The translations under genes were made by a program, and so were the position numbers. Below are positions 7,593 to 15,700 of a stretch of DNA of 64,000 bases, piece after piece. The notes beneath the pieces were generated by a model. The model ran no database searches. It was not told the DNA's origin and worked only from the letters and a program-made list of their open reading frames with translations. Within the stretch, counting starts at the first letter, position 1, and every line of letters begins with the position of its first letter. Origin of the DNA: Streptomyces beigongshangae (GTDB lineage: Bacteria > Actinomycetota > Actinomycetes > Streptomycetales > Streptomycetaceae); contig NZ_JAHKJW010000016.1 in NCBI RefSeq assembly GCF_019710745.1, positions 1-64,000 on the forward strand, read 5' to 3'.

Positions 7593-9443
7593 GGCGCCGA
7601 AGCCGATCGCCGTGTAGTCCTTCTCGGTCTTGGAGTAGGGCGCGCTGATCAGGTCCTCGGCCATGAAGAGCCGGCCGCCGGTGTACCGCATCTCCGACGA
7701 CTTCGGGACCATCCCGCTGATCGCGCTGCGGACCTGGTCGGTGGCCGGGGTCTCCAGGAGCTTGGTCTCCTCGAAGGACTTGCCGTCGATCGAGACGACC
7801 TGCGAGCCCTTGTCGTAGGGACCGATCTTGAAGGCGATGATGTCGGTGCCGTCCATCCGGATCGGGAAGATCTCGTAGCCGTCGCCCGCGTCGGCGCGGT
7901 CGCTGGTGGACTTGCCCGTGGCCAGCGAGAACGACACGATCTCGTTGACCCGGCTGTACTTCTCGGCGCCCTCGTGCTGCCTGGTCGGCACGTACAGCTT
8001 GTCGTTGCCGACCGCGATCGACTTGCAGTCGTGGACCTTGTTCACACCGCAGTCGTGCTCGTACTTGCCGTCCTCCAGCGTGATCTTCGCCCGCAGCTTG
8101 CCGCCGTCGTCCAGCGAGAAGACGTCGGTCGCGCCGGAGGCGGTGATCTCGCCGGAGTCCACGCCGAAGACGACGGGCTTGGTGGAGATGATCTTGGCGT
8201 TGTCGATGCCCGCGGGGAGCTTGTAGCTCCACTTGACGGTGCCCGACTTCGGGTCGAGCAGCTGGACCTCGTACTTCTCGTTGCCGTAGTCGCCGCACTT
8301 GCGGACCGCGACGAGCTGCTCGCCGCCCGCGTAGCCGACGTCCTCGCAGGCTTCGACCTTCGGCTGCCACAGGACCTTGCCGTCGGTGAGGTCCAGGGCG
8401 GCGCCGCCGTCGAGGCCGGAGCCCAGCGCGACCGTGGTGCCGGTGATGCTGGCCTCCTTGAACTTGGCCTTCTCACCGCCGCCCGGAGCCACGGACTTCG
8501 TCCAGAGCTCCTTGCCCGTGTCCATGTCGAAGGCCGTGATCTCGGTGCACTGCGGGTACGGGTCGGCCTTGGTGCGCGGGGCCTCCTCGGCGACCACCAC
8601 GGCGACGCCGTCCTTGGTGACCTCGGGGGAAGCGGCACAGGTCAGGCCCTTCAGCGGCAGGGACCAGACCTCCTTGCCGGTGTCCGGGTCATGGCCGACG
8701 ACCTTGCGGACGCCCGCCTTGGCGTACACCTTCTCCGTCAGCCAGGAGCCCTCGACGCTCCAGACCTCCTTCTTGGGGACCTCGGGCGCGGGCAGCTGGA
8801 AGAGGACCTTGGCGCCGGTGCTGGAGGGCACCTTCTCCGAGCCGCCCCCCGAGCCCGCCCCGTCGTCACCGCCGCCGTCCTCGCCGCCCTTGCCCTCGGC
8901 ACCGCCGGAGCTCGCGGAGGTGTCCTTGCCGTCGTTCCCGCCGGAGGAGTTCGCGTACAGGACACCGGCGCCGACGATCAGCGCGATCGCCACCACGGCC
9001 GCGACGATGATCGCCAGCTGGGTGCCGCCCTTGCCCCCGCCCTGCGGGACCTGCGGCTGCATCGGCATGGTGTGCGGCTGCGGGTAGCCGTACGGGGGCG
9101 GGGGCTGCTGCCCGGGATAGCCGTAGCCCGGCTGGGCGGGCGGCTGGCCCGGGTAGCCGTACCCCGGCTGGGTCGGCGGCTGCGGGGCTCCCTGCGGGTA
9201 GCCGTACGGCTGCTGGGGCGGACCCTGCGGCGGCGCGGCGGGCGGGCCGGCCGGGGGCGGGGTCTGCGGGGTCTGGGGGTTCTGCGGGTAGCCGTACCCC
9301 GGCTGCGGGGGCTGCTGCGGGGGTCCGGCGGGCGGGGCGGGCGGCGGGGGCGGGCCGAAGCCGCCCGGAGGCGGGTTCTGCGGCGCACCGGAACCGCCTC
9401 CCTGGGGCGGCTGGTTGGGCGGCGGGGGCGGCGGCTGGCTCAT
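7587..9443 (-). CDS. Membrane-anchored PQQ-like beta-propeller protein (paralogue 1)
   Basis: 618 residues. The first ~140 residues are Pro/Gln/Gly/Tyr-rich with GYGYPQ-type repeats (cytoplasmic, disordered). One transmembrane helix follows (QLAIIVAAVVAIALIVGAGVLYA), then a Ser/Gly/Asp linker and an extracellular domain with recurring blade motifs such as DPDTGKEVWSLPL, DMDTGKELWTKSV and DPKSGTVKWSYKL, typical of PQQ-like WD/BamB-type propellers. No catalytic residues can be assigned. The ATG at 9443 has GAGGT upstream. It is a tandem paralogue of the gene at 9604-11508, which shares the whole architecture. Confidence 0.88.
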   Translation of the reverse strand: MSQPPPPPPNQPPQGGGSGAPQNPPPGGFGPPPPPAPPAGPPQQPPQPGYGYPQNPQTPQTPPPAGPPAAPPQGPPQQPYGYPQGAPQPPTQPGYGYPGQPPAQPGYGYPGQQPPPPYGYPQPHTMPMQPQVPQGGGKGGTQLAIIVAAVVAIALIVGAGVLYANSSGGNDGKDTSASSGGAEGKGGEDGGGDDGAGSGGGSEKVPSSTGAKVLFQLPAPEVPKKEVWSVEGSWLTEKVYAKAGVRKVVGHDPDTGKEVWSLPLKGLTCAASPEVTKDGVAVVVAEEAPRTKADPYPQCTEITAFDMDTGKELWTKSVAPGGGEKAKFKEASITGTTVALGSGLDGGAALDLTDGKVLWQPKVEACEDVGYAGGEQLVAVRKCGDYGNEKYEVQLLDPKSGTVKWSYKLPAGIDNAKIISTKPVVFGVDSGEITASGATDVFSLDDGGKLRAKITLEDGKYEHDCGVNKVHDCKSIAVGNDKLYVPTRQHEGAEKYSRVNEIVSFSLATGKSTSDRADAGDGYEIFPIRMDGTDIIAFKIGPYDKGSQVVSIDGKSFEETKLLETPATDQVRSAISGMVPKSSEMRYTGGRLFMAEDLISAPYSKTEKDYTAIGFGAE

Positions 9444-9603
9444 GGCGTGAGTACCTCGGATGCGAAGGGGACGGAGGTCGGGCGGACGTACGCGGAGCGG
9501 TCGCGGAAGCGGTCGCGAAGGCCGTGGAAGGGGAAGCGGACACAGACGCGGACGGGGACGGGGAAGCGGACGCGGGGTACGGGAGGGGGGAGGACCGGCC
9601 CGG

Positions 9604-11508
9604 TCACTTGCCGTAGGCCAGCATCAGCTTCTCCTTGGACTGGTCGTTGCCCGTCAGACGGGTGGTGGAGAGGTAGAAGCGCCCGTCCACGTAGTCGACG
9701 TCCTTCGAGAAGAATCCGTTCTCCACCTGCGCCGCGCCCTGCGGGTTCCGCAGCAGCGTCTTCGGTGTGTGCGAGCCGCCGCCGGTCGGGATGGAGACGA
9801 TCCGCCCGCCCGAGTCGTACGAGGGCTTCACGTACGCGACGAGGTCGGTGCCGTCCGTCCTCATCGGCAGCATCGACGTGTCCCCGGGGGACTTGACGCG
9901 CCACTTCTCCTTGCCGGTCTCCAGGCTCACCGCGACGATCTGGTTGGCGCCGCTCTTCGCCTCGGTCGGCAGGTAGAGGGTGTTGGCGTCGGCCGCCACC
10001 CCTTCGCAGCCCAGCAGGTCACGCGAGAGGATCGCCCAGCCGCAGTCCGGCGCGAACGACTCGTCGACGTCGAGCTGGGAACGGGCCGTGCCGTCGTTCT
10101 TCAGCGTGGTGACGTTCCACTGCTTCTTGTCCGCGTTGGTGAGGTAGAGGACGACCGGGTCGACGGAGTACGTGCGCTCGACGCGCCAGCCCTCGGGGAT
10201 CTTCTTGGTCCACCTGGCCTCGCCGGTCCTCGGGTCGAGCTCCTGCACCTCGTCGTGCTCGTTGTCGCCACCCGCGCCGCAGGAGGAGACGGCGAGCAGC
10301 TTGGCGCCGCCCGCGAACGCCGACGGGAAGCAGTCGGTGGCGTACTTCTTCTTGTCGAACAGCTTGTCGCCGCTGCCCGTGTCGTAGCCGACGCCGGACA
10401 TGGAGCGGCCGACCAGCAGCGTGTCCCCGGCGATGTTCAGGCTGAGGCTGAGGGAGCTGTCGAACAGGTCCCCCTTCGGGACCTCCTTGGTCCAGCCCTT
10501 CTTGCCGGTGGCGAGGTCGATCTCGACGATCTGGTTGCACTCGGCGCTGCTCTTGGCGCCTTCCTTGTACGCGACGAAGACCTTGTCGTCCGAGGTCTTC
10601 TGCGCGGAGGCGGCACAGATGGGCTGCGGGAACGTGATCGCCGGCCAGCTCACCCCGCCGTCCTCGACGTCGTAGGCGAAGACCTGCTTGTAGGCGGCCT
10701 TCACGGCGACCTCGTCGGTGATCCACATGCCGGGGGCGGAGGCGCCGGAACCGGGCGCGTCGGGCGCCTCCTTGTACCAGAGCACCTTCGCCTCGCCCGC
10801 CTGACGGCCCTCGTTGAGGTCGTCGGAGCCCTCGTTGCCGTCACCCTCGCCGTCACCGGGGTTGACCGGCGCGTCGGAGCCGGAGGGCCCGGCGTCCTGG
10901 CTGCCGCCGGCGACGGGCTTCTTCTTGCCGCCGCCGTCGTCACCGCTGGAGACGACCAGGACCGTGCCGCCGACGACGAGCACGGCGGCCAGCGCAGCGC
11001 CGATGATCGCGGCGGTCCTGCCCTTGAAGGGGCCGCCCGGGCCGCCGCCGGGCGGAGTGCCGGGACCGCCCGGGAACTGCGGCTGCGTCGGGTAGCCGTA
11101 CCCGGGCTGCTGGCCGTAGGGCCCCGGCTGCTGCGGCTGCCCGTACGGACCGGGCTGGGCGTACGGTCCCGGCTGCTGCGGCTGCCCGTACGGTCCCGGC
11201 TGGGCGTAGGGCCCCGGCTGGTGAGGCTGCTGCGGCTGCCCGTAGGGACCGGGCTGCTGCGGATAGCCGTAACCGGGCCCGGCGGGAGGCGTCGGGGCCC
11301 CGGGCACGCCGTGCGGGGGCGGCGGGGTGCCCGGCGAGGGCGGCGGGGGCGTCGGAGCACCCGGCGGGGGCGGCGGTGTCTGGGCCGGTGGTGGCGGGGG
11401 CGTCGCTCCCCGCGGGTCCTGCGGGGGGCCGAAACCGCCCTGCTGCGGTGGCTGGTCCTGCGGCACTCCGGACCCGTCCTGCTGCGGCTCCTTGGGTGGC
11501 TGAGTCAT
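9604..11508 (-). CDS. Membrane-anchored PQQ-like beta-propeller protein (paralogue 2)
   Basis: 634 residues from the ATG at 11508, which follows GAGGGGGG; an in-frame GTG seven codons upstream is less likely. The layout matches its neighbour: a ~150-residue Pro/Gln/Tyr-rich N-terminus with QQPGPYGQPQQPG-type repeats, one transmembrane helix (AAIIGAALAAVLVVGGTVLVV), a Lys/Gly/Asp linker and propeller blades (DLATGKKGWTKEV, DPRTGEARWTKKI, SLETGKEKWRVKS). Cys residues in the propeller are spaced as in the neighbour. The role is unknown; a surface or envelope sensor or scaffold is inference. The 160 bases between the two genes are GC-rich and repetitive. Confidence 0.88.
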   Translation of the reverse strand: MTQPPKEPQQDGSGVPQDQPPQQGGFGPPQDPRGATPPPPPAQTPPPPPGAPTPPPPSPGTPPPPHGVPGAPTPPAGPGYGYPQQPGPYGQPQQPHQPGPYAQPGPYGQPQQPGPYAQPGPYGQPQQPGPYGQQPGYGYPTQPQFPGGPGTPPGGGPGGPFKGRTAAIIGAALAAVLVVGGTVLVVSSGDDGGGKKKPVAGGSQDAGPSGSDAPVNPGDGEGDGNEGSDDLNEGRQAGEAKVLWYKEAPDAPGSGASAPGMWITDEVAVKAAYKQVFAYDVEDGGVSWPAITFPQPICAASAQKTSDDKVFVAYKEGAKSSAECNQIVEIDLATGKKGWTKEVPKGDLFDSSLSLSLNIAGDTLLVGRSMSGVGYDTGSGDKLFDKKKYATDCFPSAFAGGAKLLAVSSCGAGGDNEHDEVQELDPRTGEARWTKKIPEGWRVERTYSVDPVVLYLTNADKKQWNVTTLKNDGTARSQLDVDESFAPDCGWAILSRDLLGCEGVAADANTLYLPTEAKSGANQIVAVSLETGKEKWRVKSPGDTSMLPMRTDGTDLVAYVKPSYDSGGRIVSIPTGGGSHTPKTLLRNPQGAAQVENGFFSKDVDYVDGRFYLSTTRLTGNDQSKEKLMLAYGK

Positions 11509-11650
11509 CAGCGCGTCCCCCCTCTTCACTGATTTTTAGCCATGCCCTGCGGTACGCAACGCACCGGGCGCCGCACTCACAGTGGTTGTCAGACCGTCCG
11601 AGACTGTTCCCAGACGGCTCTTTCTATCACCCTGTGGCGCTCGAACACCG

Positions 11651-11686
11651 GGCCGGTTCTCCCCTGTTTCCAAGGGAGGACCGGCC
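11651..11686. terminator. Hairpin after the ABC-F gene
   Basis: Inverted repeat GGCCGGT ... ACCGGCC with additional CTCCC/GGGAG pairing, just downstream (minus strand) of the ABC-F stop codon. Confidence 0.65.
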
Positions 11687-11721
11687 TGTGATGCCCTTGT
11701 TACGCTCCTGCGCGCACCGTG

Positions 11722-13536
11722 TCACGCGTCATCCGCGAGCTCCAGCCAGCGCGTTTCCAACTCCTCGCGCTCGGTGGCCAGTTCACGCAGCTCGCTGTCC
11801 AGTTTCGCCACTTTTCCGAAGTCCGTGGCGTTGTCGGCGATTTGGGCATGCAGCTTGGACTCCTTCTCGGAGATCTTGTCCAGCTGCCGCTCGATCTTCT
11901 GGAGCTCCTTCTTCGCGGCGCGGCCCTCCTTGGCGGACCCGGCGGCGGAGGAACCGCTCTTTTCGGCCATGGAGACCGGGGCCGAGGCCGCGACCGCCTC
12001 CTCCATCCTCTGCCGCCGCTCCAGGTACTCGTCGATGCCCCGCGGCAGCATCCGCAGGGTCGCGTCGCCGAGGAGCGCGAACACCCGGTCGGTGGTCCGC
12101 TCGATGAAGAACCGGTCGTGGGAGATCACGATCATGGAGCCGGGCCAGCCGTCGAGGAGGTCCTCCAGCTGGGTGAGGGTCTCGATGTCGAGGTCGTTCG
12201 TCGGCTCGTCGAGGAAGAGGACGTTCGGCTCGTCCATCAGCAGCCGCAGCAGCTGGAGCCGGCGGCGCTCACCGCCGGACAGGTCGCCGACGGGCGTCCA
12301 CTGCTTCTCCTTGTTGAAGCCGAAGGTCTCGCAGAGCTGGCCCGCGGTCATCTCCCGGCCCTTGCCGAGGTCGACCCGGTCGCGGACCGCCTGGACGGCC
12401 TGGAGCACCCGCAGCTCCGGGTCGAGTTCGGCGACCTCCTGGGAGAGGTAGGCGAGCTTGACGGTCCTCCCGGTGACGACGCGGCCCGCGGCGGGCTGCC
12501 TCTCGCCCTCGGAGCGGGCGGCCTCCGCCATGGCGCGCAGGAGGGAGGTCTTGCCCGCGCCGTTCACCCCGACCAGGCCGATCCGGTCGCCGGGACCGAG
12601 CTGCCAGGTCAGGTGCTTGAGGAGCACCTTGGGCCCGGCCTGCACGGTGACGTCCTCCAGCTCGAAGACGGTCTTGCCGAGCCGGGACGAGGCGAACTTC
12701 ATCAGCTCGCTGCTGTCCCGCGGCGGGGGCACGTCCGCGATCAGCTCGTTGGCGGCCTCGACGCGGAACCGCGGCTTGGACGTACGGGCGGGGGCGCCCC
12801 TGCGCAGCCAGGCCAGCTCCTTGCGGACGAGGTTCTGCCGCTTGACCTCCTCGGTGGCGGCGATGCGCTCCCGCTCGGCGCGCGCGAAGACGTAGTCGGT
12901 GTAGCCGCCCTCGTACTCGTACACGGCCCCCTTCTGCACGTCCCACATGCGGGTGCAGACCTGGTCCAGGAACCAGCGGTCGTGGGTGACGCACACGAGT
13001 GCGGACCGGCGCTCGCGCAGGTGCCGGGCGAGCCAGGCGATCCCTTCCACGTCCAGGTGGTTGGTGGGCTCGTCGAGGATGATCAGGTCCTGCTCCTCGA
13101 TGAGCAGCTTGGCCAGCGCGATGCGCCGCCGCTCGCCGCCGGACAGCGGTCCGATCACGGTGTCGAGGCCCTGCGGGAAGCCGGGCAGGTCGAGCCCGCC
13201 GAACAGGCCCGTCAGCACGTCCCTGATCTTCGCGTTGCCCGCCCACTCGTGGTCGGCCATGTCCCGGATGACCTCGTGGCGCACGGTGGCCGCGGGGTCC
13301 AGGGAGTCGTGCTGGGTGAGCACGCCGACGTGCAGGCCGCCCGAGTGCGTGACGCGCCCGGTGTCGGCCTCCTCCAGCTTGGCGAGCATGCGGATCAGCG
13401 TGGTCTTGCCGTCGCCGTTGCGGCCCACCACCCCGATCCGGTCCCCTTCGGACACGCCGAGGGAGACTCCGTCGAGCAGCGCACGGGTTCCGTACACCTT
13501 GCTGACTGCCTCGACATTGACCAGATTGACGGCCAT
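11722..13536 (-). CDS. ABC-F ATPase (Uup/EttA-like, ribosome-associated type)
   Basis: 604 residues, two ATP-binding cassettes and no membrane segment, as in ABC-F translation factors and ribosome-protection proteins. First cassette: Walker A GRNGDGKTT, signature LSGGERRR, Walker B LIILDEPTNHLD. Second cassette: GVNGAGKTS, LSGGERRR, LFLDEPTNDLD. The region between them has the arm/linker character. The C-terminal ~70 residues (KKELQKIERQLDKISEKESK onward) form a charged coiled coil typical of Uup-like members. The ATG at 13536 was chosen because MAVNLVNVEAVSKVYG matches the family N-terminus; a longer frame upstream is not supported. A role in translation quality control is family inference. 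Confidence 0.92.
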   Translation of the reverse strand: MAVNLVNVEAVSKVYGTRALLDGVSLGVSEGDRIGVVGRNGDGKTTLIRMLAKLEEADTGRVTHSGGLHVGVLTQHDSLDPAATVRHEVIRDMADHEWAGNAKIRDVLTGLFGGLDLPGFPQGLDTVIGPLSGGERRRIALAKLLIEEQDLIILDEPTNHLDVEGIAWLARHLRERRSALVCVTHDRWFLDQVCTRMWDVQKGAVYEYEGGYTDYVFARAERERIAATEEVKRQNLVRKELAWLRRGAPARTSKPRFRVEAANELIADVPPPRDSSELMKFASSRLGKTVFELEDVTVQAGPKVLLKHLTWQLGPGDRIGLVGVNGAGKTSLLRAMAEAARSEGERQPAAGRVVTGRTVKLAYLSQEVAELDPELRVLQAVQAVRDRVDLGKGREMTAGQLCETFGFNKEKQWTPVGDLSGGERRRLQLLRLLMDEPNVLFLDEPTNDLDIETLTQLEDLLDGWPGSMIVISHDRFFIERTTDRVFALLGDATLRMLPRGIDEYLERRQRMEEAVAASAPVSMAEKSGSSAAGSAKEGRAAKKELQKIERQLDKISEKESKLHAQIADNATDFGKVAKLDSELRELATEREELETRWLELADDA

Positions 13537-13603
13537 CGCACTCCTGACAAGGGGGATCGATCGACCTTCCAGGGTAGCCGCCCCCAACGATGATCCTTCC
13601 GCC

Positions 13604-13649
13604 CGCCCCTGACGGGGTGCCCCGTCGACGGGGCACCCCGTCAGGGGCG
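13604..13649. terminator. 46-bp perfect palindrome (strong terminator)
   Basis: Perfect inverted repeat with 23-base arms centred on GTCGAC, containing GCCCCTGACGGGGTGCCCC and its complement. It lies between the ispE end and the ABC-F start and probably terminates the rsmA-ispE transcript. Confidence 0.8.
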
Positions 13650-13700
13650 CGGGGCCGTGTCCGTATGCGGCTCCGCCGCGCGGGCGCGCCCGGCCGCCAC
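13642..13700. repeat. Streptomyces-type dispersed intergenic repeat (copy 1)
   Basis: Begins AGGGGCGCGGGGCCGTGTCC and continues GTATGCGGCTCCGCCGCGCG. I recognise this wording as an intergenic repeat seen in many Streptomyces genomes; a search is needed to confirm. A related copy starts at 15602. Confidence 0.5.
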
Positions 13701-13791
13701 CGGACCCGCAGCCGGCCCACGACGCCCGCGAACCGGGCGGCCGGGCAGGCAGGCGGGCGAGCGGGTAGGTAAGTAGGCAGGCGGGCGGGTG

Positions 13792-14685
13792 TCAGAGCAC
13801 GACCGCCCCCGGCACGGGCCCCGCCGCCACCCGCACCGCACGGCACGTCCCGGAGCCCACCAGCGCCTCGGCGACCTTCCGCGCGGCCCCGGCGTCCTGG
13901 ACGAGGAACGCGGTCGTGGGCCCGGACCCCGACACGAGCGACGCCAGCGCCCCGGCCCCGCCGCCGACGGCCAGCGTCGAGGCCAGCGACGGCCGCAGGG
14001 ACAGCGCGGCGGCCTGGAGGTCGTTGGAGACCGCGGCGGCGAGCCCCGCCGCGTCCCCCGCCGCCAGAGCCTTCAGCACCTCGTCGGAGGCGGCCGGCTC
14101 CGGCACCCGCGCCCCCGCGGTGAGCCGGTCGAACTCCCCGTAGACCGCCGGCGTCGACAGCCCGCCGTCCGCGAGGGCGAACACCCAGTGGAAGGTCCCC
14201 CCGACCTCCAGGACCCGCAGCCGCTCCCCCCGCCCGGTGCCGAGCGCCGCCCCGCCGACCAGGCTGAACGGTACGTCGCTGCCCAACTCGGCGCAGATGT
14301 CGAGGAGTTCCTCCCGCGAGGCCCCCGTGCCCCAGAGGGCGTCGCAGGCGAGCAGCGCGCCCGCGCCGTCGGCGGAGCCGCCCGCCATGCCCCCGGCGAC
14401 GGGGATGTCCTTGGCGATGTGGAGGTGCACATCGGCCCGGCGGCCGTACCGCGCGGCGAGCTTCTCCGCCGCCCTGGCCGCCAGGTTCGTACGGTCCAGG
14501 GGCACCCGGGCCGCGTCGGGCCCCTCGCAGGTCACCCGGAGGGAGTCGGCGGGGGTCGCCGTGACCTCGTCGTACAGGCCGACCGCGAGGAAGACGTTGG
14601 CCAGGTCGTGGAACCCGTCGGGGCGGGCGCCGCCCACCGCGAGCTGGACGTTGACCTTGGCGGGGACCCGTACGGTCACGCTCAT
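13792..14685 (-). CDS. ispE: 4-diphosphocytidyl-2-C-methyl-D-erythritol kinase
   Basis: MEP-pathway isoprenoid kinase of the GHMP superfamily, 297 residues, cytoplasmic. Motifs: VRVPAKVNVQLAVGGARPDG at the N-terminus, GHMP ATP loop IPVAGGMAGGSADGAGALLA near residue 95, and C-terminal LVSGSGPTTAFLV near residue 247. The ATG at 14685 overlaps the rsmA stop as ATGA, so the two are translationally coupled, as is common in actinobacteria. The reading frame stays open for 320 codons upstream, but that part overlaps rsmA and is not coding. Confidence 0.95.
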   Translation of the reverse strand: MSVTVRVPAKVNVQLAVGGARPDGFHDLANVFLAVGLYDEVTATPADSLRVTCEGPDAARVPLDRTNLAARAAEKLAARYGRRADVHLHIAKDIPVAGGMAGGSADGAGALLACDALWGTGASREELLDICAELGSDVPFSLVGGAALGTGRGERLRVLEVGGTFHWVFALADGGLSTPAVYGEFDRLTAGARVPEPAASDEVLKALAAGDAAGLAAAVSNDLQAAALSLRPSLASTLAVGGGAGALASLVSGSGPTTAFLVQDAGAARKVAEALVGSGTCRAVRVAAGPVPGAVVL

Positions 14686-15542
14686 CGCTTGTTCTCCGCG
14701 ATCCGTGCGAACTCCTCCACCGTCAACGCCTCGCCGCGTGCCTGGGGCGAGACGCCGGCCGCGACGAGGGCGGCCTCGGCGGCCGGGGCCGAACCGGCCC
14801 AGCCGGCCAGTGCGGCCCGCAGGGTCTTGCGCCGCTGGGCGAAGGCGGCGTCCACGACGGCGAAGACCTCGCGCTGGGAGGCGGTCGTCGCGACCGGCTC
14901 CGTACGCCGGACCAGCGAGACGAGCCCGCTGTCCACGTTCGGGGCGGGCCAGAAGACGTTGCGGCCGATCGACCCGGCCCGTCTGACCTCGGCGTGCCAG
15001 TTCGCCTTCACGGAGGGCACGCCGTAGACCTTCGAACCGGGCGGGGCGGCCAGCCGGTCGGCGACCTCCGCCTGCACCATCACGAGCGTGCGTTCGATGC
15101 TGGGGAAGGTGTCGAGCATGTGCAGCAGCACCGGGACGGCGACGTTGTACGGGAGGTTGGCGACGAGGGCCGTCGGGGCGGGACCCGGCAGTTCGGTCAC
15201 CCTCATGGCGTCCTCGTGGACGAGCGAGAAGCGCTCGGCGCGGTCCGGCATGCGGGCGGCGATCGTCGCGGGCAGCGCGCCCGCGAGCGCGTCGTCGATC
15301 TCGACGGCGACGACGCGGTCGGCCGCCTCCAGGAGGCCCAGGGTCAGCGACCCGAGGCCCGGTCCGACCTCGACGACCACGTCGTCGGGGCGGACGTCCG
15401 CGGTCCGGACGATGCGCCGCACGGTGTTGGCGTCGATGACGAAGTTCTGACCGCGCTGCTTGGTGGGCCGTACGCCGAGGACTTCCGCGAGTTCGCGGAT
15501 GTCGGCGGGTCCCAGGAGGGCGTCGGAGGCGGGGCTGGTCAC
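14682..15542 (-). CDS. rsmA: 16S rRNA (adenine1518-N6/adenine1519-N6)-dimethyltransferase
   Basis: KsgA/RsmA dimethylates two adjacent adenines in the 3' terminal hairpin of 16S rRNA. 286 residues. Motifs: KQRGQNFVIDANTVRRIV, SAM loop VVEVGPGLGSLTLGLL, and catalytic NLPYNVAVPVLLHML. The GTG at 15542 gives the family-length N-terminus (TSPASDALLGPADIRELAEV); the upstream open frame is not supported. It overlaps ispE by four bases. The C-terminal lobe contains FAQRRKTLRAAL as in the family. Confidence 0.95.
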   Translation of the reverse strand: MTSPASDALLGPADIRELAEVLGVRPTKQRGQNFVIDANTVRRIVRTADVRPDDVVVEVGPGLGSLTLGLLEAADRVVAVEIDDALAGALPATIAARMPDRAERFSLVHEDAMRVTELPGPAPTALVANLPYNVAVPVLLHMLDTFPSIERTLVMVQAEVADRLAAPPGSKVYGVPSVKANWHAEVRRAGSIGRNVFWPAPNVDSGLVSLVRRTEPVATTASQREVFAVVDAAFAQRRKTLRAALAGWAGSAPAAEAALVAAGVSPQARGEALTVEEFARIAENKR

Positions 15543-15601
15543 GCCCCAAGGGTACGGGTGACCGGCCCCGCACCGGTCGGGCAGGGCGCGGCCCCGCCTC
15601 C

Positions 15602-15650
15602 AGGGGCGCGGGGAACTGCGCGACCGGCCCCCACCGGGCCCGCACCGGAC
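15602..15650. repeat. Streptomyces-type dispersed intergenic repeat (copy 2)
   Basis: AGGGGCGCGGGGAACTGCGC followed by GACCGGCCCCCACCGGG, in the 158-base gap between rpfB and rsmA. Shares its first 12 bases with copy 1 at 13642. I recognise this as a recurrent Streptomyces intergenic sequence. Confidence 0.5.
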
Positions 15651-15700
15651 CCGCACCCGCCCCCCGCCCCCGTGGACGGGCCGCGTGGACGGGCCGCGTC

